Assembly: GCA_009767595.1 (NCBI GenBank)
Contig: VSDK01023823.1
Location: forward strand, 280,835 to 344,834
Direction: 5' to 3'
DNA from: Symbiodinium kawagutii
Lineage: Eukaryota > Sar > Dinophyceae > Suessiales > Symbiodiniaceae
Length of the DNA stretch: 64,000 nt
Shown piece after piece: positions 13,092 to 23,815 of this stretch. Position 1 is the stretch's first letter, and the number at the start of each line of letters is the position of its first letter. The notes under the pieces are model-generated. The model was not told where the DNA came from, searched no databases, and saw nothing but the letters and a program-made list of their open reading frames with translations. Made by a program: the position numbers and the translations under genes.

Positions 13092-14402
13092 TCACTCTCT
13101 GGCGTGCTGAAGGGGCCCTGCACAAGTTCCTGCTTTTGTCAAAGGAAGTTCCTTTATTTCTTTCCCTTCTTCTGGCACCTGACGGATTCGAACCACAGAG
13201 CAAGATCCAGAGAGAAAAGTCAAGGACAGCGGCTCAGCATCGTCGAGCGAGGCATTTGCGATGTACACGTTTCGGCAAAGCTCGGCACCTAGACACTGAT
13301 CCACCTCCCAATGTAGCTGTTGATTCTTGAGATGTGGCACAATCTCAACCATCGGGTCAGAACGAAGGCGAATCACTACCACGAAGTTCCAAGCCCCTGC
13401 GATTCCTGTGGCTTCTGAGCTGATCAAGCTGCAGTTCACTTGGCTGCCGAGTCGCAAATTGCGGCTATTTCTATCTCCTGTTTGAAGAAACTTCCGAAAG
13501 AAATCCAGGTCCAAGTGAAACACATTGGTGTTGGTGTGCATGATGGGATCAACCATGTCAAGCACCTTGGGCAAGACAGGCTCTCCGGGCGCCCGCGCGA
13601 CCAAAGTTGAAGGCAAACAATCACCATATTCAGAAACGATGGACAGGTTCATGGCCGCCGCGGTCTTGAATTCAGGCGAGTCATTGATCACTACAATCCA
13701 TTCAGTCCTGGAAACACTTCTGTCTATCTTAGAAAGAGCTTTCTGCACCGAAGCATTGATTCCAGGACTTTGTGCCTCAAGGGAAACAAGGTCGCCCAAA
13801 AGAGGCGCATTGAATCGAACATTGATTCCATTCGAAGGCGCATAAACCGTGGACCGGTCCAGTACTGGAAACTGATCGAAACGATCAAACACCGCATCCA
13901 ACGCCGGCCACATTGTGAAGCCAGACTCCAGAGTAGCTGTAGCCACAGACAGGTCAATGGGAATTGACACGTGAGAAGTGGTGGTAGTTCTCAACACAGG
14001 CTCTCTTTCGTTGATCCAAACTTTCCATTCCAGCGTCACATTTCTCCTCTGCAAAAAAGTATTGGTGTCAGTATAATCGCAAGCTCCACAAGTTTGGGGC
14101 TCAGGCGGAGCCGCGAAATAGCAACCGGTCCTGGCATACACCACAGCAGACCAACCTCGCTTCCTCCAGTCTGCATGTGTGCAACTCAAATCCGGATCGA
14201 AATGCACAGAGTAGGCCTTCTGCTCTTTGACCTTCGCTTCCTTCGGGACATCCATGATCAAATGGAGGACTGAAATGTTGAAAGAGAGCTCAGCTAGGTC
14301 CTGCATCAAGAAGACCAGGTCACTTGATTCTTGAAAACCCTTTGCCCAAAGAAACACCCGATAGCAAGCTGCGCAACTCTCGCAATGGACATGAAAGAAC
14401 AT
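13092..14402 (-). CDS. Secreted/lumenal-type protein segment, unknown function
   Basis: This uninterrupted 436-codon frame is long for this AT/GC-balanced DNA. It is rich in Cys pairs (CESCAAC, CGACDYTDTN) and has several N-glycosylation sequons (NRT/NVT/NAS/NCS types), which suits an extracellular or lumenal domain. I found no catalytic motif or named family. The in-frame sequence just upstream of the first Met reads TAG TGA, and TGTAG could serve as a splice acceptor, so this is probably an exon rather than a complete gene. It follows the single-pass membrane segment at 14549-15361 by only 147 bp on the same strand, and the two could be one protein. The true start and the 3' splice or stop are not established. 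Confidence 0.55.
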   Translation of the reverse strand: MFFHVHCESCAACYRVFLWAKGFQESSDLVFLMQDLAELSFNISVLHLIMDVPKEAKVKEQKAYSVHFDPDLSCTHADWRKRGWSAVVYARTGCYFAAPPEPQTCGACDYTDTNTFLQRRNVTLEWKVWINEREPVLRTTTTSHVSIPIDLSVATATLESGFTMWPALDAVFDRFDQFPVLDRSTVYAPSNGINVRFNAPLLGDLVSLEAQSPGINASVQKALSKIDRSVSRTEWIVVINDSPEFKTAAAMNLSIVSEYGDCLPSTLVARAPGEPVLPKVLDMVDPIMHTNTNVFHLDLDFFRKFLQTGDRNSRNLRLGSQVNCSLISSEATGIAGAWNFVVVIRLRSDPMVEIVPHLKNQQLHWEVDQCLGAELCRNVYIANASLDDAEPLSLTFLSGSCSVVRIRQVPEEGKEIKELPLTKAGTCAGPLQHARE

Positions 14403-14548
14403 GGGAAGTCACTACACAATTTTGGCCCTCACATTACGGGAATCAATCCACAAGTTCCAGTCAACCATGACAAGAAGGAAAACTACATTTTGGACATTTC
14501 TGTCATTGAACAAATCAAGAGAATTGCTCTTTCCTTGCCCTATCGAAT

Positions 14549-15361
14549 CTATCTCTCCTGAGGAAGGAACATGATGTTGTGGCGGACGAGGACATCCCAA
14601 GAAAAACATTTCTCAAAGTGCTCGCCATTCTTCCTCGTGCCCCATGCAGTCACCGACTCGGGCACCAAGTCATACTTGAAAAACTGGAATGAATACACTG
14701 CTGAGCTGCTGGTGTCGTTCAATCCAACATGCATCTCTACTGGGTACAGGTCTGAATTCATATTTACCAACTGCTCCAGCTTGTCTCCTGCAGTCCACTG
14801 CAAGATCTCTTCAGCAGAATCGTTGAGCTTCAAAGACATTTGCATTGTGTTGGGGTCTTGCTGATCAAGCCCTACTTGCAGCGTCACATCAGGTTTCTTC
14901 ATGTGAACCAGAAGGGCATAGTGCTTCTTATCTGGACTAAACGCAGTCGAAGTGTTACCTCCATGTACAACGAAATCATTGAGCTCAGGCTGGGCTGCAA
15001 AAGTAACGAGTGTGTGCTTCCACGTCAAACTGAGCAAGGCAAAGAAGATCAGGAACATGGCAGGATGGAACCACCTCAGCACCAGCTGCTGAAACCCAGT
15101 ATAGCCAGATGATGCATAGGACCCGACCCAGGCCAGATCGCGAATCCCCAAGACTTGTGGCACCTCCGGGCCGTCCAGCTTCCGAGCGCGAGAGACCAGA
15201 GCGGTTTCCTCCATTCGATTCAGGTCGCGAAAGTTGCCAGGTTTGGCGCAAGGAGCATCTTTGGTCTCAAGGTCCAATGCCACTGCGCAATGAGATTTCA
15301 AAACTCCGGCTTCCATACCAAGAATGTTCCTGCAACGAATGGCATCTCCAGGTATAATCAT
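14549..15361 (-). CDS. Single-pass membrane protein segment, unknown function
   Basis: This open frame of 270 codons begins with ATG at 15361. Residues about 110-130 (FHPAMFLIFFALLSLTW) form one strong hydrophobic segment. Charged, Arg/Glu-rich residues precede it and a polar region with NTS, NDS and NDT sequons follows, suggesting a cytoplasmic N-terminus and a lumenal or extracellular C-terminal part. No family was recognised. The frame ends at 14549, but a CAG|GAG site just before the stop could join it to downstream coding sequence at 14412-14540 and then to the 13092-14402 segment. The arrangement looks like consecutive exons of one minus-strand gene, which is inference only. Confidence 0.5.
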   Translation of the reverse strand: MIIPGDAIRCRNILGMEAGVLKSHCAVALDLETKDAPCAKPGNFRDLNRMEETALVSRARKLDGPEVPQVLGIRDLAWVGSYASSGYTGFQQLVLRWFHPAMFLIFFALLSLTWKHTLVTFAAQPELNDFVVHGGNTSTAFSPDKKHYALLVHMKKPDVTLQVGLDQQDPNTMQMSLKLNDSAEEILQWTAGDKLEQLVNMNSDLYPVEMHVGLNDTSSSAVYSFQFFKYDLVPESVTAWGTRKNGEHFEKCFSWDVLVRHNIMFLPQER

Positions 15362-15419
15362 GATTTGCGCGAGCGTAGAAAGATAAAGAAAATTAATCAG
15401 TACACATGAAATCCCCCAA

Positions 15420-16100
15420 CAGCAACTAGTCCTTGCACAGCGGCAAGAAACAAATTATGAATCAATCACTGCTGAAAACCCTGGAATCTTGGAACAGCGT
15501 ACGGGTTTCGGAAAAAAAAAGGAATCGCAGAAACACCGCTGCAGCCTGAATACCATGGAACTGCAACGTCTTCAAGATTTATTGTTGAAACCCTGAAACT
15601 CAAGTTCAAAAGAATTGCAAATTAAAGTCTCATTACCCTGAAACTGCACGAATTCAAGAAGCAACGTTGCATTTCATGAAGCCTCTTAGGCCTTCCAACG
15701 TGGAAAGAGCGAACCCCTGGAACCATTTGCAAGTACAGCTTGGAACTATGCACAAGCTCAAGGCAACGGATTCATTGAACCACTGGAACCTTGCAACCTC
15801 AAAACCTGCGGAACCTGCGCACGAAACTCTTGCAACATGGCAAAGGCGCAACGTCGCACCCTGAAACCTGAAATCACCAGGAAAGTAAACTTCAAGATTT
15901 CAAGGGCCCACAGCCGGTCGCTATTTTGTCCGGATCTGAACCTGCAGAACTTCGCGAAAGCCCCCCGACCCGTTGGCATCCGTTGGCATCCTGCACCCTC
16001 CAAACTGTAGAACCTTTCAAATTCCCCCAAGCCGCAATTGCTGGCTTTTACCGTGGTGATTAGAAGTGTGGCTCACCTAGTTGACACATGTCCGCAAGCA
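15420..16100. other. Probable intron or spacer with degenerate CTGAAAC/CTTGCAAC repeats
   Basis: Between two minus-strand coding segments lies sequence full of short imperfect repeats such as CCTGAAACT, GGAACCTTGCAAC and TTCAAGATT. The open frames inside it are poor in complexity. I read it as intronic or intergenic filler. Confidence 0.45.
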
Positions 16101-16114
16101 AAATGACAAGTAAA

Positions 16115-16702
16115 TCAAGCAAAGTCAAGATTCCAAAGGCTTGAAACTGTGTAGTAAAGCGGAGATGCAAACATTGCCAGGTTGACAATGCCTTTGCTGC
16201 TCGTTCCTTCTTGCCACGAAACCCTGGCCGCAAAGCCGACTGTTATAAAGCAACCTAACCAAAACCAAAGCAATAGAGGACTCCACGCAATTGGTTTGTA
16301 CTTGACCAGAGTTTGTTCTTTAAGCGCTTTGTAGTAGACCTGGCAGCGTGCTGTTGACATGAAGATGCGAAGGAGCGCGGCAGTCCCAAAGAGCAGCGGA
16401 AAAGCCAGGACCAAAAGGTAGCCAATTCCACTGGTGTCATCGTACTCCTCGAAGAAATGACAGCCCTGCGCCATGAACAGGCCACAGCCCAGAATGAAGA
16501 GCACGCAGTTCTTCAGGCACTGGAACATAATGAAAACGGGCGATGGCAAAACCAACTGTTCATCATAATGCTGCTCGCCCAGGGCAGTACTCACTCCGCC
16601 AGTCTGCACCACGCTGAAACCAAGATAGACGCACCAACCCACCAGCAAGAAGAGCACCGGAAGACCTCCCAGCAAAACAGGCTCATGCTTCACGACAAAC
16701 AC
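16115..16702 (-). CDS. Multi-pass membrane protein segment, unknown function
   Basis: The open frame encodes about five hydrophobic segments, at residues about 10-33, 56-80, 92-116, 143-164 and 172-190 (for example GLPVLFLLVGWCVYLGFSVV and LLLWFWLGCFITVGFAARV). A short Arg/Lys-rich loop between the third and fourth (CQVYYKALKEQTLVKYK) would be cytoplasmic. The frame has no ATG at its 5' end. A TGA lies upstream and a good AG|G acceptor (CGCAAG|GAG) sits between that stop and the first hydrophobic segment, so it is best read as an internal or terminal exon. It ends at a TGA at 16115. The neighbouring segment at 17595-18197, which carries a signal peptide, is a candidate 5' exon. Function is unknown. 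Confidence 0.5.
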   Translation of the reverse strand: MFVVKHEPVLLGGLPVLFLLVGWCVYLGFSVVQTGGVSTALGEQHYDEQLVLPSPVFIMFQCLKNCVLFILGCGLFMAQGCHFFEEYDDTSGIGYLLVLAFPLLFGTAALLRIFMSTARCQVYYKALKEQTLVKYKPIAWSPLLLWFWLGCFITVGFAARVSWQEGTSSKGIVNLAMFASPLYYTVSSLWNLDFA

Positions 16703-17212
16703 CCCAAAACTCCTTGCGTTGTTTCACATAGCTTCTATCAAAAGAGCCTACTTGTTTTAAGACTTCCTTCTAACATCCTGTTGGAAGCTTCAGAATGTTC
16801 CGCAATCCAAAGAAAGTGGCTAGGAAAAAAACTTCTCATTTTCGTTGCAGCAGCAGCATCTCGCCATTCTTGCTTTTGCTGGGCGCCGGTGTAGCTACTG
16901 CTGCAAGCGGGTGCGTGTGTGCGCGCGAACACCTTCTCCAAATCAACTTACCCTTGTTGCAGCAGCGGCAGCACGGGACAGGGGAAGAGGGTCTACGGCC
17001 AATGAAAACACGCGTCCCTCCCGTCGAACTGCACCTCAACAGTTGCCTTGTTTTTTCTTGGTCGGACTGCTGTTGTTTCGGAATGGAATGGGGTCGTTGC
17101 TTTCGGTTTTGGCTGACGGTTTCGTCCTTGTTCTAATTGTCATTGCTCAGTCGTCTAGGCGGTTGTCGCGATCATGTTTTGACATGCTGACTCGTGCACC
17201 CTGTGCATGCAG

Positions 17213-17421
17213 TAATTGTTGCTGTTGCTGCTACTGCTGTTGCTGCCGCTGCTGGTATTGATGTCTTTGTTGCTGCCTCTGTTGCTCTTGTTGTTGTTCT
17301 TCTTATTATTATTATTATTACAATATTGTTATTGTTATTAGTATCATTATTATTGTTAGTAGCATTGTTAGCATTATTAGCATTATTATTCCTATTATTT
17401 TTTTTACTCTTCTTCCTCTTC

Positions 17422-17452
<31 letters not shown>

Positions 17453-17460
17453 CCTTGTTG
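17213..17460. repeat. Compound trinucleotide microsatellite (GCT/GTT/TTA/TTC/TTG)
   Basis: A run of pyrimidine-T trinucleotides changes from GCTGTTGCT through TTATTA and CTTCTT to ten TTG units. Frames across it give poly-Leu/Val or poly-Asn, which is a composition artefact and not a gene. It lies between two minus-strand coding segments, so it is probably intronic or intergenic. Confidence 0.9.
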
Positions 17461-17594
17461 CCAGGGAGTTCCCAACTGGACAGTCCCATTGAGGGAGCCT
17501 CTTCAAGGTATTGTGAACTGTGGACCTTACGACTTAAACTTATAATAGTTTATTGTACATGTTTTTTTCTAGTAGTTCATTTCTTGTGTGATGC

Positions 17595-18197
17595 TCAAAT
17601 ATAACCTTTCTGTTCGAACACCTTTCCATTCTCACTTTGGATTGCGCGCGCACGCACACGACCATCCAAAGATGCTTTGAGCAGCTTGAGGCCTGCAAAC
17701 AGAAATGTCTCGAAGATCAATTTCTCATGTGGCTCCAGCATTTGAAAACCGCGCATCACTCGGTCTGAAAAGACAGGCGTCTTTGCGATCCAATCCATCA
17801 CTGAAGCCCGTCGTTTGGGAAAACGCAGTTCTGCAAAGCATTCTGCTGCTCCACCACTGGGGCACAAGTAGGCTACTTCTAACTGTGGTCTCATTTGTGT
17901 AATTGTCAACCATAGCTTGGAGCTTTGCACAGGATCAGTCCGGTTGACCTCAGGATCCAGAACGCCCGAGCCAACTTTCTGACCGACACAAGATGCCGAG
18001 TCATGCAGCAGCCAGTCTTGGTAGAAAGAAACGTCTTCAAAGGCCTTCATCTCAAGAAGAAAAAGTTTCCCTGACCGATCGGTTGGGACAGCTGTGGTTT
18101 TACAGCTGCTGCTTGCCATGCTCAAATCGAACTGCTGACTGGGCCTGGCAGCCTCTATGAGGTGAAACAAAGCCAGCAAGCAAGCCAACGGAGCCAT
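17595..18197 (-). CDS. Signal-peptide-bearing protein segment, unknown function
   Basis: The ATG-initiated frame of 200 codons opens with a typical signal peptide, MAPLACLLALFHLIEAARP, with a small-residue cleavage region near residues 15-18. The rest has cysteines spaced as in a disulfide-stabilised domain (near SSSCKTT, DSASCVG, AYLCPSGG, AAECFAE) and one NRT sequon, so it is likely secreted or the lumenal N-terminus of a membrane protein. No family was recognised. After LLKASLDG the DNA reads GATG|GTCGTG, a plausible GT donor, and the residues beyond it look like intron. If so, this is the first exon of a minus-strand gene that continues into the membrane segments at 16115-16702 and 14549-15361. 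Confidence 0.5.
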   Translation of the reverse strand: MAPLACLLALFHLIEAARPSQQFDLSMASSSCKTTAVPTDRSGKLFLLEMKAFEDVSFYQDWLLHDSASCVGQKVGSGVLDPEVNRTDPVQSSKLWLTITQMRPQLEVAYLCPSGGAAECFAELRFPKRRASVMDWIAKTPVFSDRVMRGFQMLEPHEKLIFETFLFAGLKLLKASLDGRVRARAIQSENGKVFEQKGYI

Positions 18198-18239
18198 CTT
18201 TACACCGCAGGGATGACTGCAGTGTCAATTGGACAGCCA

Positions 18240-18900
18240 CTTCTCAAACAACCATATGGGCTGACAACGAAACTAAGTTCGCAAGAGCCTCAATGATGAC
18301 GGGACAACACACAATGATCCGTCGAACAGGAGCAAGTTAGCGATTGAAATGTCTAAAGGTTGCAGTCGCAGCCCGCAGCTCTCAAATTTGAAGGGGCAAT
18401 GCTGAACAAAACAGGGTGCAAACGTGGCAAAGTCAAAGTGCACGCTGCCTTACTGACCTCCGTACAGGGCAGTATGCTTTGTTCACTCTGTTTTGCATTG
18501 TACGTTCTTCACATTAAGTAGACGATACGTGTTGCCACGTTCCCCACCGCTGGTGGAAACACAAACTTGTTCGTTGCTGATTCACTCTGTCTAAGTCCAT
18601 GTTCTTGACATCTTGACATCTGCTCATCTATGAGCCACGGTGACTATTTGGTCTCTGCCATGATTCCAAACTCGCAGCTGGTGGACCTCGCAGTCACATG
18701 CCGTAGAACTCCAGCTTTGCAACGGCACACCTCGGAGCCCGAGCCCGGTCGTCCCCTCCCGCCATGATTGGCTCAGCGACATCCACTGGGAGGTCCAGGC
18801 TGCCCTGATGTACCAATACTCATGGGTTCAGCGGATCATCCTACGGGTCCTAAGAGACACCGGGTGTACCAGGAAAAATGATGGTTCCACAATTTGCTAC
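18240..18900. other. Intergenic, nothing recognised
   Basis: This is upstream (5') sequence of the minus-strand signal-peptide segment. I see no coding frame, repeat array or recognisable promoter element. Confidence 0.4.
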
Positions 18901-18947
18901 TGGTACAAACTTCCTTGATGTTCAGATTGCTATTGCACGCGACAGTA

Positions 18948-18989
18948 CCACCCACCACCACCACCACCACCACCACCACCACCACCACC
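18948..18989. repeat. (CAC)n microsatellite
   Basis: About 12 CAC units are followed by degenerate CAACAAC units. Confidence 0.95.
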
Positions 18990-19654
18990 TGCACAACAAC
19001 AACCACATCAACGACGACAACGAGCCAGCACTGTGGAAGCAACAACATGACAACACGGCAACAGATCAGTTTCAACCAATCAGGGCTCTCAGTATCCATT
19101 ACCTACCCATCATTGCAATGATTATACGCATGATATAAAATGATATATCACTAGTTGATATCCGATATAACGAAAAAATGATATCCATTACACATCCATT
19201 GTTATAACCGACGTTGATTCATATCATGTTTGTTTGTCCATCGCATCTCCGCTGTCACTCTAATACATATCCACTTCATATCCCCAGTATGTCCATTTTG
19301 TGCATTGATTCTACACCCAATACATCTCATATAAAACCATATGCATTATACTCATTCAATGGATTCAATCCGTTAATCACCAGGGATATTCATATCTTTT
19401 GGCTAGTAGTGATTATATCGTCAGTGGTTATATCCGTGTTACATGTCCACGTTATATAGCCATAATATTTGTTCTCATATCCCTTTGATACTATTTTTTG
19501 CATCCCTTCCATAACCATTATTGTATCCATTACATATCCATTACATCTAGTCAAGTACATCCATCATAAACACATATCTATATATGTGTATATATGAGCG
19601 ATTGATTTTATTCATTGTCTGGCTCAATTGACTTCAATTGACAGGTGTTCCTAC

Positions 19655-19800
19655 CTCGTTCTCCAGTCCCGTACTGTTTCTTCAATGGAACCCTCGTTCT
19701 CCAACGCCGCAACGTTTTTTAACCCTCGTTCTGCAGTCCAGTACTGTTTTTTCAATGGTACCTCGTTCTCGAGGTGTTCCTACCTCGTTTTACATGCGAA
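19655..19800 (+). repeat. 70-bp direct repeat (CTCGTTCT...GTACTGTTT)
   Basis: The block from CTCGTTCTCCAGTCCCGTAC at 19655 recurs at 19725 as CTCGTTCTGCAGTCCAGTAC, both followed by TGTTTYTTCAATGG. The phrase GGTGTTCCTACCTCGTT occurs on both sides of the pair, so the whole looks like a nested small duplication. Confidence 0.75.
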
Positions 19801-19962
19801 TTCCGGGTTTTCTAGAAAAAAACATTTCCACCCGAAGACTAACCAATTCATTTGTGAATAAAAGCTGTTGCTCATATATTATTCGCTTATGTATGGCCAT
19901 CACATCCCTTCGATATTATCCATGATAGCCGCTACATATGGATATGTATCTATTATCCATTT

Positions 19963-19982
19963 TTGAGCCATATATGGCTCAA
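19963..19982. repeat. Perfect 20-bp palindrome resembling the 3' part of a spliced leader
   Basis: TTGAGCCATATATGGCTCAA is its own reverse complement. The right half plus the next base, GGCTCAAG, is identical to the 3' end of the conserved dinoflagellate spliced-leader exon (…CCATTTTGGCTCAAG as recalled from the literature). The central TATA differs. It may be a degraded relict leader or chance. Confidence 0.4.
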
Positions 19983-21252
19983 GTCGCTTCATCACCAGCG
20001 CCGCGCTGTCGCCAAGTCGCTGATGCATCACCAGCACCCAGGAGGAGAGCCAGTCAGCTGCCATGCAGCGACGTCTCAAGCGGTCCCGCGACAGGTCGGA
20101 CTTGGCCACCTGAGGGCGTGACGCCGGGAGCACCGGAGGTGCCAACCACGGGGTTGGATGACGACGCCCTACTGGTGGGGTGATGTGATTTATAGGGGGG
20201 AACTTGTGGTGAATATGCAGGATGAGCTACTTGTGGTTGACTAGTGGGTGGTGAGATTGAAATGTTTGAATGTGTGGGGAGTAACTTGTGGCTGAGAAGG
20301 GATTCACTTGTGATGAACTTGTGGTTGGGGATGATGACCAAGAGTAAACAATAACGATGAAGCAATGATTGCAGATGGGAATCAATGTCAAATGAACATC
20401 CCAACAGGTGGACTAGTTTGATCATTTGGGGGAGGTTCACCAGAGGTACAGGGTTTGGACCATTGGCCAATCAAGTTATGTTGAACCACCAATGGTGAAC
20501 CACTCGTTGATTAAGCAATGATCAGTGAGTTTTTGTGAACATTGATGAACCAACAATTGGTGTGTCCATGAATGATGGTACCTACTAAACACTCACACCA
20601 GCCACTCACTAATAGCCACTATTACTGGACCGTACACTTTTTCCTGGACAACCCCATATTGTCGATCATGAACAACCGTTCACCATTATATATACTAATC
20701 ATGAGTCCAGAAACATAGTGGTGACTTTGATCATTGATCATTACAAGAGTTGATAGTGACTACCGAATCATCGTAGCTCACCCTGGTAGAGGCCAAAATG
20801 CAGGATGATAACCCACTTGGCATGAGCAGGCAACCAACAAGAGGGACTTTGCCCAAATGATTCCCATCATCCCTTACAGTTGGATGATTATCCATTTGAA
20901 CAATTGATGTGAATTTGGGGTTCCCTGATGGTTAGATAAGGAGGTTATGATATGTTTATGATATGAACTAAGAATAGCCATGTTTAACGATAGGGATTAC
21001 TAGATTACTAGATGGTTACCAACGACAATAATGGCTTAACAACTACTACATGGGTGTTTCTCAAAATAGGCATTCCCAAAAGTATGATTGATTTACTACC
21101 AAAAGCGATTCATACAAAGGATGATACCTGATTCCAAGAAACCACTGACCAGGAACCATTCCCATATAATCCTTCATTCCCATATAATCCTTCATCATCA
21201 GGAACCAGCCATTGCTATCCACCATGAACCACCTAACCTGTCCACCATCAGC

Positions 21253-21333
21253 AGCCATGGCAGGCCATGGGCCGTAGCCCCGCTCCCCGCCCCCCACCCC
21301 CAGCCATGGCAGGCCATGGGCCGTAGCCCCGCT
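21253..21333 (+). repeat. Tandem duplication, 49-bp period
   Basis: AGCCATGGCAGGCCATGGGC followed by CGTAGCCCCGCT occurs at 21253-21284 and again at 21302-21333, separated by a C-rich linker. Confidence 0.85.
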
Positions 21334-22861
21334 TCGGCCGAGATGCCATGTCTCTGAGCTTCACCAAGGTCTTCAAAGGCACCGAATCGATGGAGAACTC
21401 TCCTCATCAGATCCACCGGTGCCAGGCGCAAGTGATGGGCCGCCAGCTCAGTGGACCTATTTGGTTCTGTTCAAAAAAAAAAATGGAGGGAGTTTTATGA
21501 GGTCTATTCTTAATACATGGAGTTCAGTCTGTTCATGTTTACTTAACAACATGCGTACAACTCCATTTCCTTCTCTTGATTTCGAAATCATCGAGAGTGT
21601 CAGTTGCCACCTCTTTGGCGGCCCGAAGACCGCAATCTGATCTTTGTCGGCTCCAGGCGTGCGATTATTCCCTAGGTGAAGGACCCAAACCACAACCCCT
21701 TTCCCTCGGCAAGCTGCATACCTTCGGCTCATGAACAGGTCCCATAAAGCATCCCCGCAGTTTCCTTCTGAAATGTGACATGTTCAAACCGCTTTGCCCT
21801 TCGCTCGTTTGCCTTCCAAGTACCAACCTTGGGGACATCAGCTATTGACCCATGCTCACAACATAGCTCGTAGCCAAGAGCCGTCACCTGACTTCCCAGC
21901 TACCCCCCCGCCCGTCCCCAGCAACGGCAACAACGGGTGACCAGGCGGCGCAGCTTGATGTGGAGACCGCGACCGTGCAGCATCTTGCGCATCGCGAGCC
22001 AACTGAAGTCATCTGGTCGCGCGGCTTCAACGCTGGCAGCTGCTGAATCGCACAAGGTTGGTCAATTGTGGTTGGAAAAGGGTTTCAATTGCTGGTTAAG
22101 GTCAATGAAAATGAAAGGTTGAAAGGAAGGTCAATGAAAATGCTGAGTGCTGTGACTAAAGAATGGTTGCTAATGGTGCCTAATTTGTTAACTCTTTCTA
22201 ATGTTTGATTGACGGCTTGGCGAAGGACCACTAGCAGGTGGTGGAATATACAGCGGTTGCACTGGCTGAAATCTTGCTTCGGCGGCTTGGGCATAGGACA
22301 TTGTCTGTATCGCACAGCCATCACCAGTAGATCGGATATTACTGAAAGACAAGGGTGTTGTGGGGGGGCTGAAAGTACCAACATCCATTTTTGTCCATTT
22401 CACCGATGCTAAAATTTTTGTCAGCGGTTTCCTCCTTAGCATTGACCGTCACTTGGAAGTCATCATGAGGCCACACATGTGCCTTGTTTGAGGTTCAAGG
22501 AGGATGACTACCTTGGTGGACCATCCCTTAGAGCTGCGCCTTTGTCAGGCTCCATCAGCACCTTGATGGGACACAGCACGTCGTTTAACTCCTGGAAATG
22601 CTGCAACAAACAGTGCAGCAGGAAAGGCTTGGTGATATTGTCACATGGTGAACAAGAGTTGAGGAAGCTTAATGTTGGTTCTTAGTGGTCATCTATGGAC
22701 CATGGATGACAAGAGATGATGGAATGAGGCCATACAATTCCTCCATGCCATTTCCTTGAATTGGTGACAAAATTGGCGATCAAGGCTAGTTGCAGAATCA
22801 TATGATGGCGACAACAACAGCTGCGACAACTACATCGCAATTACTATCAAATCATCCATAG

Positions 22862-22925
22862 TGAAACACCACCACCACCACAACCACCGCCAGCAACAAC
22901 AGCACCATCAGCAACACCAAGAAGA
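22862..22925. repeat. Degenerate CAC/CAA microsatellite
   Basis: This is a run of CACCACCAC, CAGCAACAA and CACCAGCAA-type triplets. Confidence 0.75.
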
Positions 22926-23660
22926 AGAAACACCAGTTGTGATTCCGCAGCAGTCCTCGCTTGGCATGCGCTCATACCGCAACTCGTCGAAGATGTCTGG
23001 CTTCAATCGTTTCAGGTCAGCCTCCATCCTGCCTGGGCACCAGAGGGTACGTGCCAGTGACCGGTGCCAGTGACTGGTCAGGAACAGCTGCAACTGTCCC
23101 ACTTGGTACCTGATTAGTACTCGAACTATGGTTGGTTAATGACGCCACTAGGGAACACTGGGGATAGGAGTTGATATTGTGACTTAAAACCAAAGATTTT
23201 ATTCAAGTGGCAATTTGAGGAGGAGAAGCAGGATGAAAGTAGGATAAGCCCTCCATGCAATCAAAAGGCGGAGATTACACCATAACGTGAAACTAATTGC
23301 TGCAACAGTGACCCCTGACTCAAGGTCACAAAATATGGATGACATGTGCTCTCCCAAATCTGACGCCCTTTTCCCAATTGCCATATATGGCCATCCCAAA
23401 AGAAGGATCAAACGCCAACTGCCAACCCAAAAACTGCAGCATTCAGCATTCTGAAGTTTCCTTAGCATTTCCTTGGCGTTTCCTTAGCTCAGGCACTGAA
23501 CTTTTCTTGGAAACTTTGGTCTTCCAAGTAGTCGACGATCAGCACCTGCACCTCGTTGACTCCCAGTTGCTCCAGCGAGCTTCGTGGATCCTGGCGCGGC
23601 TTCCAAGGCTGGGAGCTGATCAGCGATGCCCTGGTGATGTATCACCAGAGATCGGCTGAA

Positions 23661-23815
23661 ATGGTCATTCCTTGGGGGCTAACGAAACCAGCAACGCCAG
23701 CAACTCAACTGGTGCCATTGTCATACCTAGAAATCCCTCAAAAATGAAGTGCAACCAATCCGATCATTCCTTGGGGGCTAACGAAGTCAGCAACTCAACT
23801 GGTGCTATGGCATGG
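23661..23815 (+). repeat. Direct repeat with TTCCTTGGGGGCTAACGAA core
   Basis: The block CATTCCTTGGGGGCTAACGA, followed by AGCAACTCAACTGGTGC, occurs at about 23661-23715 and again at 23764-23811. The first copy has a 12-bp internal expansion (AGCAACGCC). Confidence 0.8.

Noticed and set aside
13170..13200. GGTTCGAATCC on the minus strand, like a tRNA T-loop
   Set aside because: No acceptor stem, D-arm or anticodon arm can be formed around it, and the T-stem pairs poorly. No tRNA here.
17172..17604. Poly-Asn/poly-Leu frames on both strands
   Set aside because: They are pure microsatellite translation.
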